Below are positions 34,003 to 46,211 of a DNA stretch of 64,000 nucleotides, piece by piece. The DNA lies in the NCBI GenBank assembly GCA_027422505.1, contig JAPQWV010000001.1, positions 6,324,001 to 6,388,000 on the forward strand, read 5' to 3'. Every line of letters begins with the position of its first letter. The first letter of the stretch is position 1. The position numbers and the translations under genes were made by a program. This DNA comes from Craterostigma plantagineum. Taxonomy: Eukaryota > Streptophyta > Magnoliopsida > Lamiales > Linderniaceae. The notes below the pieces were generated by a model, which was not told where the DNA came from, ran no database searches, and saw only the letters and a program-made list of their open reading frames with translations.

Positions 34003-34531
34003 TGATGATTATGCTTGAGTTTGTGTACGATTTGTTTTCGAGTAAGAGATTTGGTTCGAAGAGAGGCGTGAGAGATTTTAGGTTTCTGAGTGATTTGTGT
34101 CTAATTTTTTCCGAGCTTTATAAAATACGGCTTATTCGAGTAATTTATACGAGTTACCTATTCGAGTTTTGACTCGAAAAAATTACTCGATAAGTTACTC
34201 GAATAAGGCTGTTTATTCGTTTAAATTTTCTGCACATTATTCGAGTAATCTTATCTCCTCGAAATATTATTAGAGTATGGCATTCGAGGTTTGCTGTTAA
34301 CTCGAATAATTTTTCGCTGTTAATAAATCGGATAAGCAATTATTCGAGTATGGTATTCGAGTCTTCTGTTCACTCGAATAAAACTCGGATAACTTTTCGC
34401 TGTTAATGAGTCGGATTAGCCTGCTTAACCAGTTTTTTAGTAAGGGTATTTCAGTCATTTGACAACCCGTTCCTCTTTTTTTAAAACCAAATAGAATCGT
34501 TCCTTCTTTTTTAAATCTTTCTAATTACATG

Positions 34532-35330
34532 CAGTTTTAGATTAAATTGTTAACAATAACATCACATGTTCGCATATACCCGTTTGTTCTTTGTTCATTT
34601 ATAAATTTGATTTGTGAAACAGATGGTCACTGTTTGATAATTTCAGATATTGCTAGTTAGAATAATTCATCCGTAATTGTGTTTTGTTCTACTACAGTAG
34701 CAAACAATGTTTAATTACTCAAGGAAGCTAATTGGCGTTGCGGGAATAAACGGGCTAATTCGAAGAGAACTACTGTGTTACAATTCAGATTAGAATTGGG
34801 TCTTTCTTGGTATTAATGCTTTCGGGACATTAAATCTTGCAGGGCTGTTCCCGAAGATTATCTCTCGATTAGATTTTTTCGTATGAACTTATTTGATTAT
34901 CTACCTAGTTAATTAAAGGGTTGTCCCCAGATTTTAACTACGCAAAAGGGAAATAATTATTTAAGATCATTCGTATAAGGAAAGATTGGTTGCTCGGTGC
35001 TGATTCGTCAACTATAACCAATTTATGTATGCATGTGTGATGTGATTTATGCTTCGAGATAAAATTGCTGAATTAGGGCGGATAAACTCCTTCGACTAGA
35101 TTTTTTTCCTTACTAAATTTTCCTTTCATATTTACTTGCATTAGCTTCTTCCTTAGTTAGTTGTTGATTATTAATCACATAACTCAAACAACCCCCACCC
35201 ACCTTTGGTAACATATCACGAAGAAATAAATTACCAATTCCCTGTGGAGACGATACCTATTTGCTCTATGCTCATATTAGGTTATAATTATAATTTGGTC
35301 GTTTGACAGTCGACCAGTCTATGTGCAAAG
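34532..35330 (+). repeat. Probable retrotransposon LTR fragment
   Basis: No coding sequence. The phrase ACCAATTCCCTGTGGAGACGATACC near 35,231-35,255 resembles the conserved end region of many plant gypsy LTRs (…TTCCCTGTGGATTCGAC…). Edges and element type are not determined. Confidence 0.35.
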
Positions 35331-36060
35331 ACTACAAACACATAGTTTTACGTCCTTATGCATAGACTCTCACTCAACTAGTCTACTTAAGCTCCCCTCT
35401 CTGTGTGAGAGAGGTGTGTAAGTTTGAACATTGTAGCTCTCTCTATTTTGTAACCCACACACTGGGGAGAACTCTCTCGATTTTGTGTTCTTAGCTCTTG
35501 TTCTTCTCTCTTGGATCTCTATTTGAATGTCTGCTTGTTAGCTCTAAGATCCTTTGTGTTTTTGTGCCCTTCTAGTGTGTATTTGTATCCTCTCAAACTT
35601 GATATAGCTGTAAGACACATTAAACTAGCTGTTGGAAGCTTTTGTCTTCATATGGTCAATGGTGTGAGCTTCAGTCGCTTGTACCTGTTGTAGTAAGGGG
35701 CTTGTACCTCAGTGCAGTAGTTGACCAGTCAATCCAGTCATTAATCGGACCAGTCCAGACCGAGACCGCAGTCCAGCCTGTCTAAGATCGGACCAATCCA
35801 GACTAATACCGGCCAGTTCGGTCCAGCCAGTGTGAGACCGGATAAGTCCAGACCTGGAAGGACTAGTCCAGTACTGAATGAGACCGATTAGTCCAGACCG
35901 AGACCACTCAATCCAGTCCAGCCTGAGACCGTGATCGAGACCGAGACCGGGTTGACTGTCAGTTGACTGCGTTGACCAGTGTTGACTGGCAGTTGACTAA
36001 TCCGGTTTTTCGCCCCGGAGCTCATATTTGATATCTGTTTTTCGAATCAGGATCATCTAC
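35331..36060. repeat. Short-period degenerate repeat based on CCAGTCCAGACCGAGACC
   Basis: Between about 35,700 and 36,000 the sequence is made of variants of GACCAGTCCAGACC and GTTGACTG. Upstream (35,330-35,700) there is pyrimidine-rich, leader-like DNA with no confident ORF. The origin is unknown. Confidence 0.6.
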
Positions 36061-36535
36061 ACACTTAATTAAATATGTTAGTAACAATGAAGAAAACCTT
36101 ACTATTTTATCTCCAAAATTCCGACATATACTGATATGCAACTATGCAAGTATAGGTGCTATCTTCCAGAGCTTGAGAGTAGAAAAACATCGGCTCTTTA
36201 TGTCTCAAGCACGACCGAAATAAATTATACGGATTAGTCACGGCAATAAGCCATCGAGGTGTTGGTCGAGGCCTCAAAGTATCGTAAACATCGTGGGAGC
36301 AATAAGCTTTTGCGTCCCTAATATCTTAAAGAGTCACTTTTGTTGCATTGTTGGAAGTGATCTTATTTATTTATAATATTTGGATAAATTTGATGCAAAC
36401 ATTTATACTTTGGTATAATGTTAGCGTAGATGATATATCAAAAAGGTAATCAAAAACAAGTTTACCATCTAATTTTGCGATTGATTTCTAAAGACCATAA
36501 AGAGTTATTATAGCTATTTTGAACAGATCTTTTGA

Positions 36536-36567
36536 GCATATATATATATATACATATATATATATAC
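36536..36567. repeat. TA microsatellite
   Basis: A run of (TA)n interrupted by CA lies just beyond the stop codon of the S1-like pseudogene. Confidence 0.85.
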
Positions 36568-36591
36568 CCTAATACAAATTATTAGTACACA

Positions 36592-37010
36592 TCAAGCTTG
36601 TTTCCAAGGCTGGCAGAATTTATTCACACAAGGGCCATCCCTTTCAATCCTCCAAAAGCAATAATCACCACAAACATTAAGATAGAGATTCGAGTCGAAG
36701 ACTGCATAGTTTCCAGACCCGTGGGCCGACGTGAAATCACAGTAAAACTTTGTCGACCCGCTTATGTTTATCTTGAAATGCCAGTTGAAATTTTGGCCTG
36801 TGGAGAGGTTGTGATATCCTACATCGTCCTCCGACGAATAGCAATGTGCTTGGGCTACTTCTCCTACAATGTTGTTTTGGACAACCACTGTAATTTTTGG
36901 TCTCCTGCGTTTGTTGTCGTTGGGCTATTGAGGATGAGCAATGTTATTGCAAGAAGTAGTGATACTGTGTTGGTAATAAAAGAGCTCTCTTTGAGTGCGA
37001 TGATCGTCAT
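36592..37010 (-). pseudogene. S1-like gene with a frameshift after the signal peptide
   Basis: ATG 37,010-37,008 opens a signal peptide (ITNTVSLLLAITLLILNSPT). The family core (PKITVVVQNNIVGEVAQAHC, SSEDDVGYHNL, FNWHFKINISGSTKFYCDF, HGSGNYAVFDSNLY, VCGDYCFW, GPCV, FCQPWK) is in a second frame that has a TAG just upstream of it. A single missing base near 36,912-36,918 (GCAGGAGACC) explains the break. The core itself is perfect and ends at the normal place. A TATA-like AATATAAG lies about 60 bp upstream. This is probably a recent pseudogene; a long plus-strand ORF over the same DNA is its antisense shadow. Confidence 0.82.
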
Positions 37011-37064
37011 GGTTATTTTGATTGCTGGATTAATGATGGCCTATAATGTGTGTTGTTGAGCGTA

Positions 37065-37072
37065 CTTATATT
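37065..37072 (-). promoter_or_regulatory. TATA-like box upstream of the S1-like pseudogene
   Basis: AATATAAG on the minus strand, about 55 bp before the ATG. Confidence 0.45.
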
Positions 37073-37280
37073 GGAGTGGCCTAGGTTATAGTTGAATGAA
37101 TATCTCTCGTTTTGCATTTGCACGGATGTAATCTCGTTATGGTGCATGAAATTTTATTACACAAATCTTCAAGGATTGCTCGAGTCTCACTTTGGCTGGC
37201 TTTTGTCGTCGGTTCGTCTTCACACTGGGAAAAAATGGTATTTTAAAAATGCGTACAACATTATAGGAGAAGGCTAATTC

Positions 37281-38400
37281 TATTCACACCCTTTTTCACT
37301 CTCCCCACTAGAGAATTGCAAAAATAATTAAGTTTTAAAACTTGTGCAAAACTAATCAACTTTTTTAGTTTTAATTATTTTTATTTTCTCTATTCACCAC
37401 AAATTATTTAAAACTCTAAATCTTCACCCTTATTATCTTACATTACCATATAATAGCAATAATTAAATTTAACCCCAATTCAATTTAAAAAATTTTAAGC
37501 CCTCAAAATATGTAAACCTAGGTAGATGTATTTAAACGGTTCCAGTTCCCAATGTAAATTGTCGTTTCTATTGAACTAAAACATTGAGTCAATCGAGCTG
37601 TGGTTACACTGTTTCGATTAAAATTTGGAATCAATCGGCGCCGGTGTCGGTTTCGAACTCAAACCATTAATTATGATTTTTATGAATATTGTTTATTTTT
37701 CCATTTCTAATTGAAAAATAAATTTGAATTTCTTAACAATGTCCAAACTTACATTTCGAACTTAGAAAATTGAGGGAGATTCGATAGAGATCGGATGATG
37801 TGTGAAAACCAAAATAAGTTCCCAATATTTACAACAAAAAAATAAAACAGTCATATGATCGTTTTAAAGCAACAATCCTACATATGATAAAATATATGTA
37901 GGAAATTAAAAAAACAACCGTTATAACAAGGTTCGGTTTTTATTTGAACTAAAATCATTGCCCGTCAGTTCGTTCATGATATTTTAAATCGAATGAATGC
38001 GTCCACGCATATGCAATAATTTGACGAGCGTAAAATAAAATTAAATTTGACATGTGAGATGGACGAAGAAGCTTGAAATGCTCAATCCCTACATATAATA
38101 ATATTATTATTCTCAGAATAATAAATAATATTAGATATGCTGTAGCGATAAAAACTTACTGAAAATGAATTGGGGTTAAAAATAAAGTTATAATAATTTA
38201 TAGGCTAATGTGAGATAAAAATAATGAAAATTGTAATTTAAGATAGTATTGTGGTGAAAAGAGAAAATAACAATAACTAAATAAAAAAGTTGATTAGTTT
38301 TGCACTAGTTTTAAAAAGTTAACTAATTTTGCAATTCTAGTTTTAAAACTCAACTATTTTTGCAATTCTCTCCCTATACCCACCCCTAATTATTATAAGG
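37281..38400. mobile_element. Long-inverted-repeat transposon, unclassified (about 1.1 kb)
   Basis: The left arm (about 37,310-37,450: AGAATTGCAAAAATAATTAAG, GTGCAAAACTAATCAACTTTT, TATTTTCTCTATTCACCACAA) matches the inverse of 38,190-38,385. The arms are over 150 bp and diverged. CTAATT occurs at both outer edges (37,274 and 38,387), perhaps a decayed 9-bp duplication. There is no coding capacity. A related element lies at 44,510-45,320. Confidence 0.65.
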
Positions 38401-38619
38401 ATAAATGCGTTTAATTCTTCAATTAACTTTTGACCAGTTCTTTTTTTAGCATAAAATCTGGATTCATTCAAGATAGACCAAGGTCATCGGCCCGGGTAGG
38501 AATTTTAACAACAATTGGCATTACCTTCTCTCCTAACAAAGAAAAAAAAGATATGGTGAATAAAGCATGTATAAATTAATCGCGTCGAATGCATAAAATT
38601 TCGAGGATCACTTATATTT

Positions 38620-41600
38620 GGTACCACCTTTTTTGGTAAGAAAGCTTTTCATTACCACGTAACTAGTGTTCGCACCATTACAACCATTCACAGTACGCAC
38701 CTTATCTATTTACATCAGCCACTAACCCCATCACATAATTCAGCTATATAATTTTCTTCATCCCTTCTAAGTTTCTGAAAGCAGCTAGCTCTCACTTGAT
38801 CCTTTATCTCTTTCGTTATATGCTGTACCAACTCAGCTACCCCCGTTCCAGATTGGTGTGCTATCTCCTATTCCTTTCCGCCCATATTAAGTACACCATC
38901 GCCGCAAACGCCATGATTTGCACTTTACATTTTTTATGCTTCCTTTCACCAATCCCGATGATATACTTCTCCCATTTCTCGAACTGATCTGGGATCTTTA
39001 TCTTCAGCCACTTCCCAATCTCTCCCGCAACTATTTTGTTGTAAGAGCAAGAGAAAAAAAGATGCTCAATTGTTTCACCTTCCTGTCGACATAGCGGGCA
39101 GTTTTTATCTATGATTTACATCCCCCACTTCGCCAATCTGTCTTTTGTAAGCAGCCTGCGATGCATGATCAGCCATACAATAAAAGCGTGTCGGGGTAAG
39201 TTCCACCTATTCCACACAACATGAGCAGCTTTGTAGTGCCCCGACTATAGCCAGATATAACCCTGTATTGTCCATCAGCTGTAGCAATCCATTTACCATT
39301 TTGATAGCCCATTCTGAACATCTCCTTAATTTTAATAAGTTTCCTCCATTGCCAACTACAGTCCAATGGTGGGTGGTATTCCCAAAAATCGGTGTCTTTA
39401 AGGTAGATGCTATTTACCCATCTTATCCAGAGGTCGTCTTGCTTGCTAGCAATATCCATACATGCTTTCCCACACTCGCATAGTTCCAAATACCACAATC
39501 CTTGATATTAAGCCCCCCACATCTTCGTTTTTTTACAGACTGTTTCCCATCCCACCAAAGCTGTTACTTTTCCTCCCACCCCTTTTCCCCATAAGAATTC
39601 TCTACATTTTAGGTCTACCATTTTCACCACACTTCTCGGCAATAAAAACATTGATCCCCAGTAACTGTGTAAAGATAACAGGACTGAGTTAATTAGGCAA
39701 CATCTTCCCGCATAAGACAGATTTCGCGATGGGGCCAGCTTTTGATTCTCATCACTATTTTCTCTACCAGCTTCTCACAGTCTTGTTTGTTCCACTTCGT
39801 AGGTGAAAGGGGGACACCAAGGTACCTCATCGGGAATGCACTTCTGGGAAACCTGTCTTCCGTAGCAGTTCTAGCTTTGTTGAATTAGATATGCCCGCAA
39901 GATACATGTTGGACTTCGTAGGATATGCTTCCAGCCCAGACACATTTTGAAAGTGATCTAAGCTAGCTTTCACGAGCTCAACTGATCTTTGATGAGCCTT
40001 GCAAACCACCATGAGATCATCAGCAAAACACATACTCACTAGGTTCATCTTCTTGCACATGGGGTGGTATATGAAATCCTCATGTTTGGCTACCCGCTGT
40101 AAGCTTCTTGTCAGGTATTCCATCACTACAACAAACAGCAAGGGAGATATAGGGTCACACTGCCTTAATCCTCTAGCCCCCTTAAAATCTCCTTCCAAGC
40201 TACCATTTATCGCTAGCTTATACGATGTTGTGGTTATGCACTCCCTGATCCATGCCACAAATTTCACAGGAAACTTTAGTTTCTGTAGAAGGCTGATTAC
40301 GAATGGCCATTCTACCATATCGTAGGCCTTCCTCAAATCGATTTTCATCATACATCTAGCCGAGACTTTCCCCCTTCGATATAACCTCAGCAGCTCTTGG
40401 CTAATCAGAATATTATGCGCAATTGATCTCCCCGGTACGAATGCACCATGGTTAATCTGTACCAGCTGTGGTAGTACTCTTTTCAATCGGGCACTTAAAA
40501 GCTTGGATATGCACTTATATATGGTGTTACAACAAGCAATCGGTCTATAGTCTTGAGCATACATAGGATGTTCCATCTTGGGCACTAAGATGAGTGTAGT
40601 GCAATTCAGCGTTCGTTCTAGCCGACCTGATTCGAAGAATTCCTGGACTACTTCTATGAGTTTTCTCCCACAATTTCCCATGCTTTCTTGAAGAATTCAC
40701 TATTGTACCCATCAGGGCCTGAAGCTTTATCACTGTGAATGGAGGACATGGCACCCTTGATTTCATCTCTTGTGAACGGTTCCAATAAGCTGAGCTGCTC
40801 TTCAATTGTCAAGGAAGCTCCTTGCTTGATGATCTCATCATCCATTTCAACCAAGGACCCTTTTGAGGTGCCCAATATCCCCTCATAGTATCTCACAAGA
40901 TGTTCGGCTATATGCCCGGGATCTTCTATAGACAGCCCCTCTTCCCTAATTATTGATAATATTCGATTCTTATAGTTTCTCTGCTTTAATATAGCATGGA
41001 AGTACTTGGAATTCTGCTCCCCTTGTTGTAGCCAAACTGCCTTTGCTTTTTGGGCAAGGAATTTGACACTAGCATTACTTAGGGCTTTATACTTGTCCAC
41101 AACATGTCTCTCCGCCTCCATCAGAACCTCATTTAGAGGATCTGCACCAAGTTTCTCTTGTAACTCTGTTCATTTATGGCATGCGATCTCCTTATTGTTG
41201 ACTATGTCTGCATAATGGCCTCTGTTCAGCTCTCTTAGTGGGCCTTGTAACCTCTTCATCTTTTCAACGATCTTCCTACTTTTGTTCCCATTGTATCTCC
41301 TATTCCAATTCTCAGCTACTATATCCAAGAATGTTGAGGAATCCGCCCAAATATTGTAGAATTTAAACCCAATTTTGTTCCGCCACTTAGCCTTTTTAGT
41401 AGTATTAGAGAGTGATCTGAGATCCCTTCTGAGAGAAAGTGCATTTCAGCGTCTATATAACTTTGCATCCACTTCATGTTTCCAAACGCCCAGTCTATTT
41501 TGATCCAAATCCTCCTTCCAGCTTCTTGTTTGTTAGACCACGTAAAACGATTCCCTTTCCTTTTTATCTCCTCTAGTTCACATTCTTGTAGACACTGCCA

Positions 41601-43250
41601 AAAGCTCTCATGCTCTGCGGCTTGTACTGGGGATCCCCTCAGTCTATCTTCAATATGCAACACATTATTAAAATCCCCCCACACCAACCATGGCTCTTGA
41701 TTTTGTTTCAGACCTCGAAGACACTGCCAGAATTCTTCCCTTTGTAGATTTCTATTATGGACATAAACACATGTCATATAACACGTTTCCTTATGCCTCT
41801 TCACTCTAGTATGAATAAGTCGCTCAGATTTCATTATCCACTCCATATTTTTTTTTTTGATTTTTGTTTCAATCAGGCATACTAGACTAGTTTGCAGTTT
41901 CTCACACCACATTCCAATCTCAACCTGTTTATTCGGGGTGTTCATTCCCCGGACATTCCATATTAGGGACTTATCCATTAGGGGACAGACTGCCCCTCTG
42001 CTTGAAGGGGGTTGTGGCAGATCCCATTTCAATCTTGGGTTCATTCCTTAGCTTAGGTGATTCTCCCTCCTTATATGTCCTCTGTTTACCCTGAGTCATC
42101 CACTCCTCCACCGGTATTTTGGTTTTGTTGTTCTCATACTGTACCCTTTCGTTTTCTTTTATGCCCTCATTACGTTCAGGGACTATAACATTCACAGCTA
42201 AGGGTTGTTGGTGTTTTGGTCTCCATTCTTTCCTCTCCTCTCCTTGCCGACACACTTCTGTCTCATGTCCAAATTTTCCGCAGCACTTGCATTAAACATG
42301 CTTCCATTCATAAGTGACCTCTTGTTCCGTGAGCTGCCCATATTCATTAAGAAAGGTTATCTTATCTTTCAGCTCCTTCTTGAGATCAACCTCAATTAAC
42401 ACCAGCGCAACCCTGTTAATGGTTACTTCATCAGCCATGATTGGCGTACCCACCAGACTAGCAATTTTGCTCAGCCCTTTAGTCCCCCAATATTTCAGTT
42501 CTAAGTGTGGGAACTGCACCCAAATAGGAACTTTCTCCACTTTCCCTTTTTTTAAGTGAGTCTGTTCGTCCATGGAGCAAGGATAACAGGCTTCTTATCA
42601 AATTGTAGTAACTCGGATTTGATAATCTGGTCCCGAATCTCTTCTGATTCAAACTTTGCAAGAAGCATACCTGGGGCGCACTTGCAACAATTTTTGCAGT
42701 CCATGTTATTTCCACATTTTGTTGAGGAATCCGTTCATTACTGTATAAGGAGGATTAGCTCCAAGCACATAGCAGACTACCGCTGTGTTCCAGTAATTTA
42801 CTTCCTCCGTGATATCATCAAGGTCAATTTTGCCTATTGCCTGCCCTTGTGTCATCGTGGTTCAATAAAATCCAATTTCGCTCCCGCATTACGTAGCTTC
42901 GAGATATCAAATTTGGCCCAGATCTCCTGGCTCATGTGACCTGTCCTTCATCTTTTCCCCACTCATGCTCTGTTCCTCCTTACGTTGCAGATCAACCCTA
43001 GATAAAATAGCAGCCTCTTCTGTGCTCCGAGTCGCACTTGGATTATCGATATATTGTTCTATTAGTTTAGTAATATCAGTCAATATTGGTATTTTTGGTG
43101 TTTCATCTCCACATTGTTTTTTTCCTATCAGTCCCTATCGCCCTCGTAGGAGTCGTCGCCACCCCTGTTGCCGGTGACAAGGAATCCTGTTTCGTCGCCT
43201 TCTTCTTCTTTTCCATGGCAGCGGCGGCACGCCAAGGGAAGGAGAGAGCA
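38620..43250 (-). pseudogene. L1-type LINE retrotransposon, degenerate
   Basis: Reading on the minus strand, an ORF1 start (MEKKKKATKQDSLSPATGV) lies at about 43,215 and is frameshifted. A DUF4283-like segment follows at 42,575-42,290 (KVEKVPIWVQFPHLELKYWG, LVGTPIMADE). The apurinic endonuclease spans 42,000-41,330 (LIWNVRGMNTPNKQ, CLIETKIKKK, WGDFNNVL, RFTWSNKQ, SDHSLILL). The linker and reverse transcriptase span 41,120-39,830 (DKASGPDGYNSEFFK, YRPIACCNTIYKCISKLL, GRSIAHNILISQELL, LRQCDPISPLLF, and the catalytic FADDLMVV). A zinc-knuckle zf-RVT tail runs to about 38,950. Many frameshifts make it inactive. The 3' edge is placed near the ACCAAAAAAGG stretch at about 38,620-38,630. Confidence 0.85.
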
Positions 43251-44509
43251 ACTCTTTAAAATGAGGATTTCATAGAACGTTGATCGTTTTTATAATGACA
43301 TAAATGAAAATCCTAGAGAGTGCAGAAAACTAGAAATCAACTATTATATCATCTATGCTATGGGGCCTTTTCGATGTTCGAGTAGAATTCGCCAACATGT
43401 ATTCACGAATTTATAACATCTCGCCCTAAGAGCATCTCCAATCCAACAGATAAACTCAATCGCAAACTCAAACACATTCTCAAACGCAAAATGCAGTAAT
43501 TATTCTTCAACCGATAAATTCTTTTTTCAAACTCTAAAGACTATTTTTGAAATGATAATTCTAACCAACTTTTACAATTTTTCAATACTGCCAACATATT
43601 TTATAACTTCAAAAATAATAATATTGTAACATAATAAACTAAATAAATAAAAAATATTGTTGGTAAATTTATAATTCTAAAAATCTATCTAATGGTTATT
43701 TTTTTATATATTTTATTTTTATTTTTATAAGGATACTTTAATTATTTAAACAACTAAAAGGACATTAAATGAAATTATTAAATATAGAACGCATATTATG
43801 CGTTCAATCGTTGCGTTTAGTGGAGGAGAGAGAAAGTACAAAACCCATTTTGAGATTGGTTTTTGGGTTCGGTTGGAGTAATTTTAGGATATTTTGTTTG
43901 GGTTTTGCAATATGGTTCAAGATGGTCTAAACGGAGAATATAGTGACAGAAATTCTGATTCGTTTCGTATCTAAGTTACGAGTATTAGAAACATTCTGAT
44001 ACGGTTTTTATTTTTTTATTTCCAAATAAGTTATTGTTTTTATTTAGACACAAATTATCTACGGAAACAAAATGCAATAATCCATATCTGAATCTGTATC
44101 AAATAATAACTAATATATTTACTTTCGAGTTGAGTCGAATATATGCATTTTGGGCCATAAATTCCAATTATATTTGCTGCTCACTCAAAGAAAGGAACAA
44201 AGCAACAAAGCCATGGCCCGTTAATATACCTTATACTCAAAATTATGATGTACCAATCGTCGACTTGTGCTAATCACTAGACTAGTCGTTCATGAGCTGC
44301 CATGAGAGAGAGGGACGGGCTACGTTGAAGATTTTTCTCATCGACTTGTACCAATCTATGATATTTTTCCATAGAAGATATGCTCACTCTTTTACTCCAA
44401 TAAAAAAAAAAAAATCCCCAATCATCACATCAAATCTAGTTCCCCTTGCTCTTTACTCCAATCAATAATCTCCAATCACCACTTAGATCCTAAGCAACAC
44501 AAGATAGAA
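43251..44509. other. Intergenic DNA with two MITE-like pieces
   Basis: AGAGCATCTCCAATCCAAC at 43,431 and GGTTCGGTTGGAGTAATTTT near 43,870 look like the ends of a MITE of the widespread GAGCATCTCCAA type. At 43,930-44,110 there is a piece of the AGACACGGA CACTA MITE family (TTATTTAGACACAAATTATCTACGG). No gene. Confidence 0.5.
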
Positions 44510-45320
44510 TGACAAAAATAGTGTTATAGTAATTCAATTACAAAACTAGTTAATTTCCTACCAATATTACAAAACTTGCTATGTTTTTCCTTTTAATTAT
44601 TTTTATTTTTGTTCGTCACCCCAAAACTTCTTAAAATTCCCACTCGTCACATTCGTATCTAAAATGAGTAACATAATTATTAACAATTTACTTCTAACGA
44701 TAAATCATTTCGAACAATTTTTTATTAATAAACATTAGCCGAGACATCAAATTTCTTTTTCATCAACATCAATATTGTATATTAAGCTTGAGATTGATCT
44801 TTATTTTTGTTTTTTGCTTTAGAAATAATATTTGAAAAGTAACAAAATAATTTAATGATAGTCTTTAAATATTCAAATAAGCATTATCTAATAAAAACTA
44901 TAATATGAAAAAAGTAATTTGTGCAATAGCTGTGGGATGTAGCCCATGAGCGGTCCTAATTTCGGACAACTTGTAGATATGAAACTCAACTAATGAGTGA
45001 AAATTCAATCGTCTTTTATTTTAAAAAGAATTGCCGTAAAAACTATAGTTATTAATAATTATTCGATGCAATGAATTTTAATTGATCTCATCTTTTAAGA
45101 GTTTTGATTTTCTTTGTTCATTAATAACTTTATCCTTGAATAAAAAAGACTTGTTAGAAGAATATCACATATATATTTCAACTTTAAGAAGTTTGTGGTG
45201 AAAAACGAAAATAATAATAATTAAAAACTTAACTAGTTTTGTAATAGTGGAAGAAAGTTAGCTAGTTTTGTTGTAATTGAATCTTTAGAATAACACTATT
45301 TATGTTATTCTCTCGGCTCT
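44510..45320. mobile_element. Second long-inverted-repeat element related to the one at 37,281
   Basis: The left arm (about 44,510-44,635: ATAGTGTTATAGTAATTCAATTAC, ACAAAACTAGTTAATTTCC, TTTTGTTCGTCACC) is inverted at 45,190-45,312. The phrase (C)AAAACTAGTTAA … TTCACCAC is shared with the element at 37,281-38,400. The middle is AT-rich and non-coding. No exact target duplication was found. Confidence 0.65.
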
Positions 45321-45954
45321 GGCTCCCCTATTTTCACCAACTCGCGCTCATGAATTAGAGAGGTAGCATAGATTTAGATTTTTGTTTTTATTTATTAATG
45401 ATGTCATACTATTAACAATTTGCAAATCTATTTTCTAGCTAAACGGTGTCATTGGTATCTATTTGGTTGATTCAAAGTTGTTTTTATCATTTATGTAAGC
45501 ATGCTTCTACCTTGTACTGGTTAGGGTTCTTGTGGTACAGATTTTGAGGAATGCTTATTGGCATATCTTTCCACTCAGGAAATGTGTGATTTTGAACGTT
45601 AATATAGATAGGGTTGTAACTAATTTGGATAAGCACTCAATCAATTACATTATAACAAAACAAACTATGGACTTGTAATAAAACCGATCAATCAATTGCA
45701 TTTCTATTTATTATTTAATAGTCAGAATTAGGTTTGCCTAAGAGAGGAGACGATTTTAGCCAAGGATATTTGAGTTTCTTGGCCTCTTCTTCTCTTCACT
45801 AATTAGTTACGCAGCGGAATAGGTATCATTTCCAGTTACGAGATATCCTGTTAACTAATAATATAAGTGATCATTTTTATTAATAATATAGTTGAGCTGT
45901 TTATGAGGATGGACGATCTCTGATGTTGGTGTTTTCTTGAATCAAGGCTTCAAC
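45321..45954. other. Intergenic DNA containing a duplicate of a leader-like segment
   Basis: 45,425-45,510 (CAAATCTATTTTCTAG … TTGGTTGATT … ATGTAAGCATGCTTC) is a diverged copy of 11,835-11,915. No ORF follows. Confidence 0.45.
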
Positions 45955-46211
45955 CAGGGGCGGACCCACGTATAACCTTGGGGGATCACTTGACCCCCTG
46001 GCTGCAAGACTGCTAAGTATAATATATGCAGACAAATTTCCGAAAAGTGTCTCTAGTCCTGTGATTCGACCCCTAAGTGAAGATCTTTGGGATGAAGAGA
46101 CCTAGGTCCGACCCCCCATTTCATCATTTTATCTTGTTTTTTAATATAGGCCAGATATTAATTGAACAGGGCTGCTTTGACCCCAGGCCCAATGAGCTGG
46201 GTCTGCCACTG
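45955..46211. mobile_element. hAT-type MITE, 257 bp, near-perfect 8-bp TSD
   Basis: The ends CAGGGGCGGACCCA and TGGGTCTGCCACTG are inverted repeats typical of hAT MITEs. The flanks are GCTTCAAC (45,947-45,954) and GCTTAAAC (46,212-46,219), one mismatch in 8. Confidence 0.85.

Larger units (their letters stand above)
26675..34520. mobile_element. MULE (Mutator-like element) of KI/Kaonashi type, 7.85 kb, 11-bp TSD
   Basis: CTAATTACATG occurs directly at 26,664-26,674 and 34,521-34,531. The ends GGATATTTTAAAAAATGAGATTA and, inverted from the right, AAAGATTTAAAAAAGAAGGAA are weakly similar A/T-rich termini. Inside are a mudrA-like transposase on the plus strand and a Ulp1-domain gene on the minus strand, converging. 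Published plant elements with this gene pair are called Kaonashi (KI) MULEs. Motifs of the type TTATTCGAGTAA are scattered only within the element's non-coding parts. Confidence 0.82.

Noticed and set aside
36598..37059. Plus-strand ORF of 153 codons
   Set aside because: It is the antisense of an S1-like pseudogene whose conserved motifs are on the minus strand; the plus reading resembles no family.
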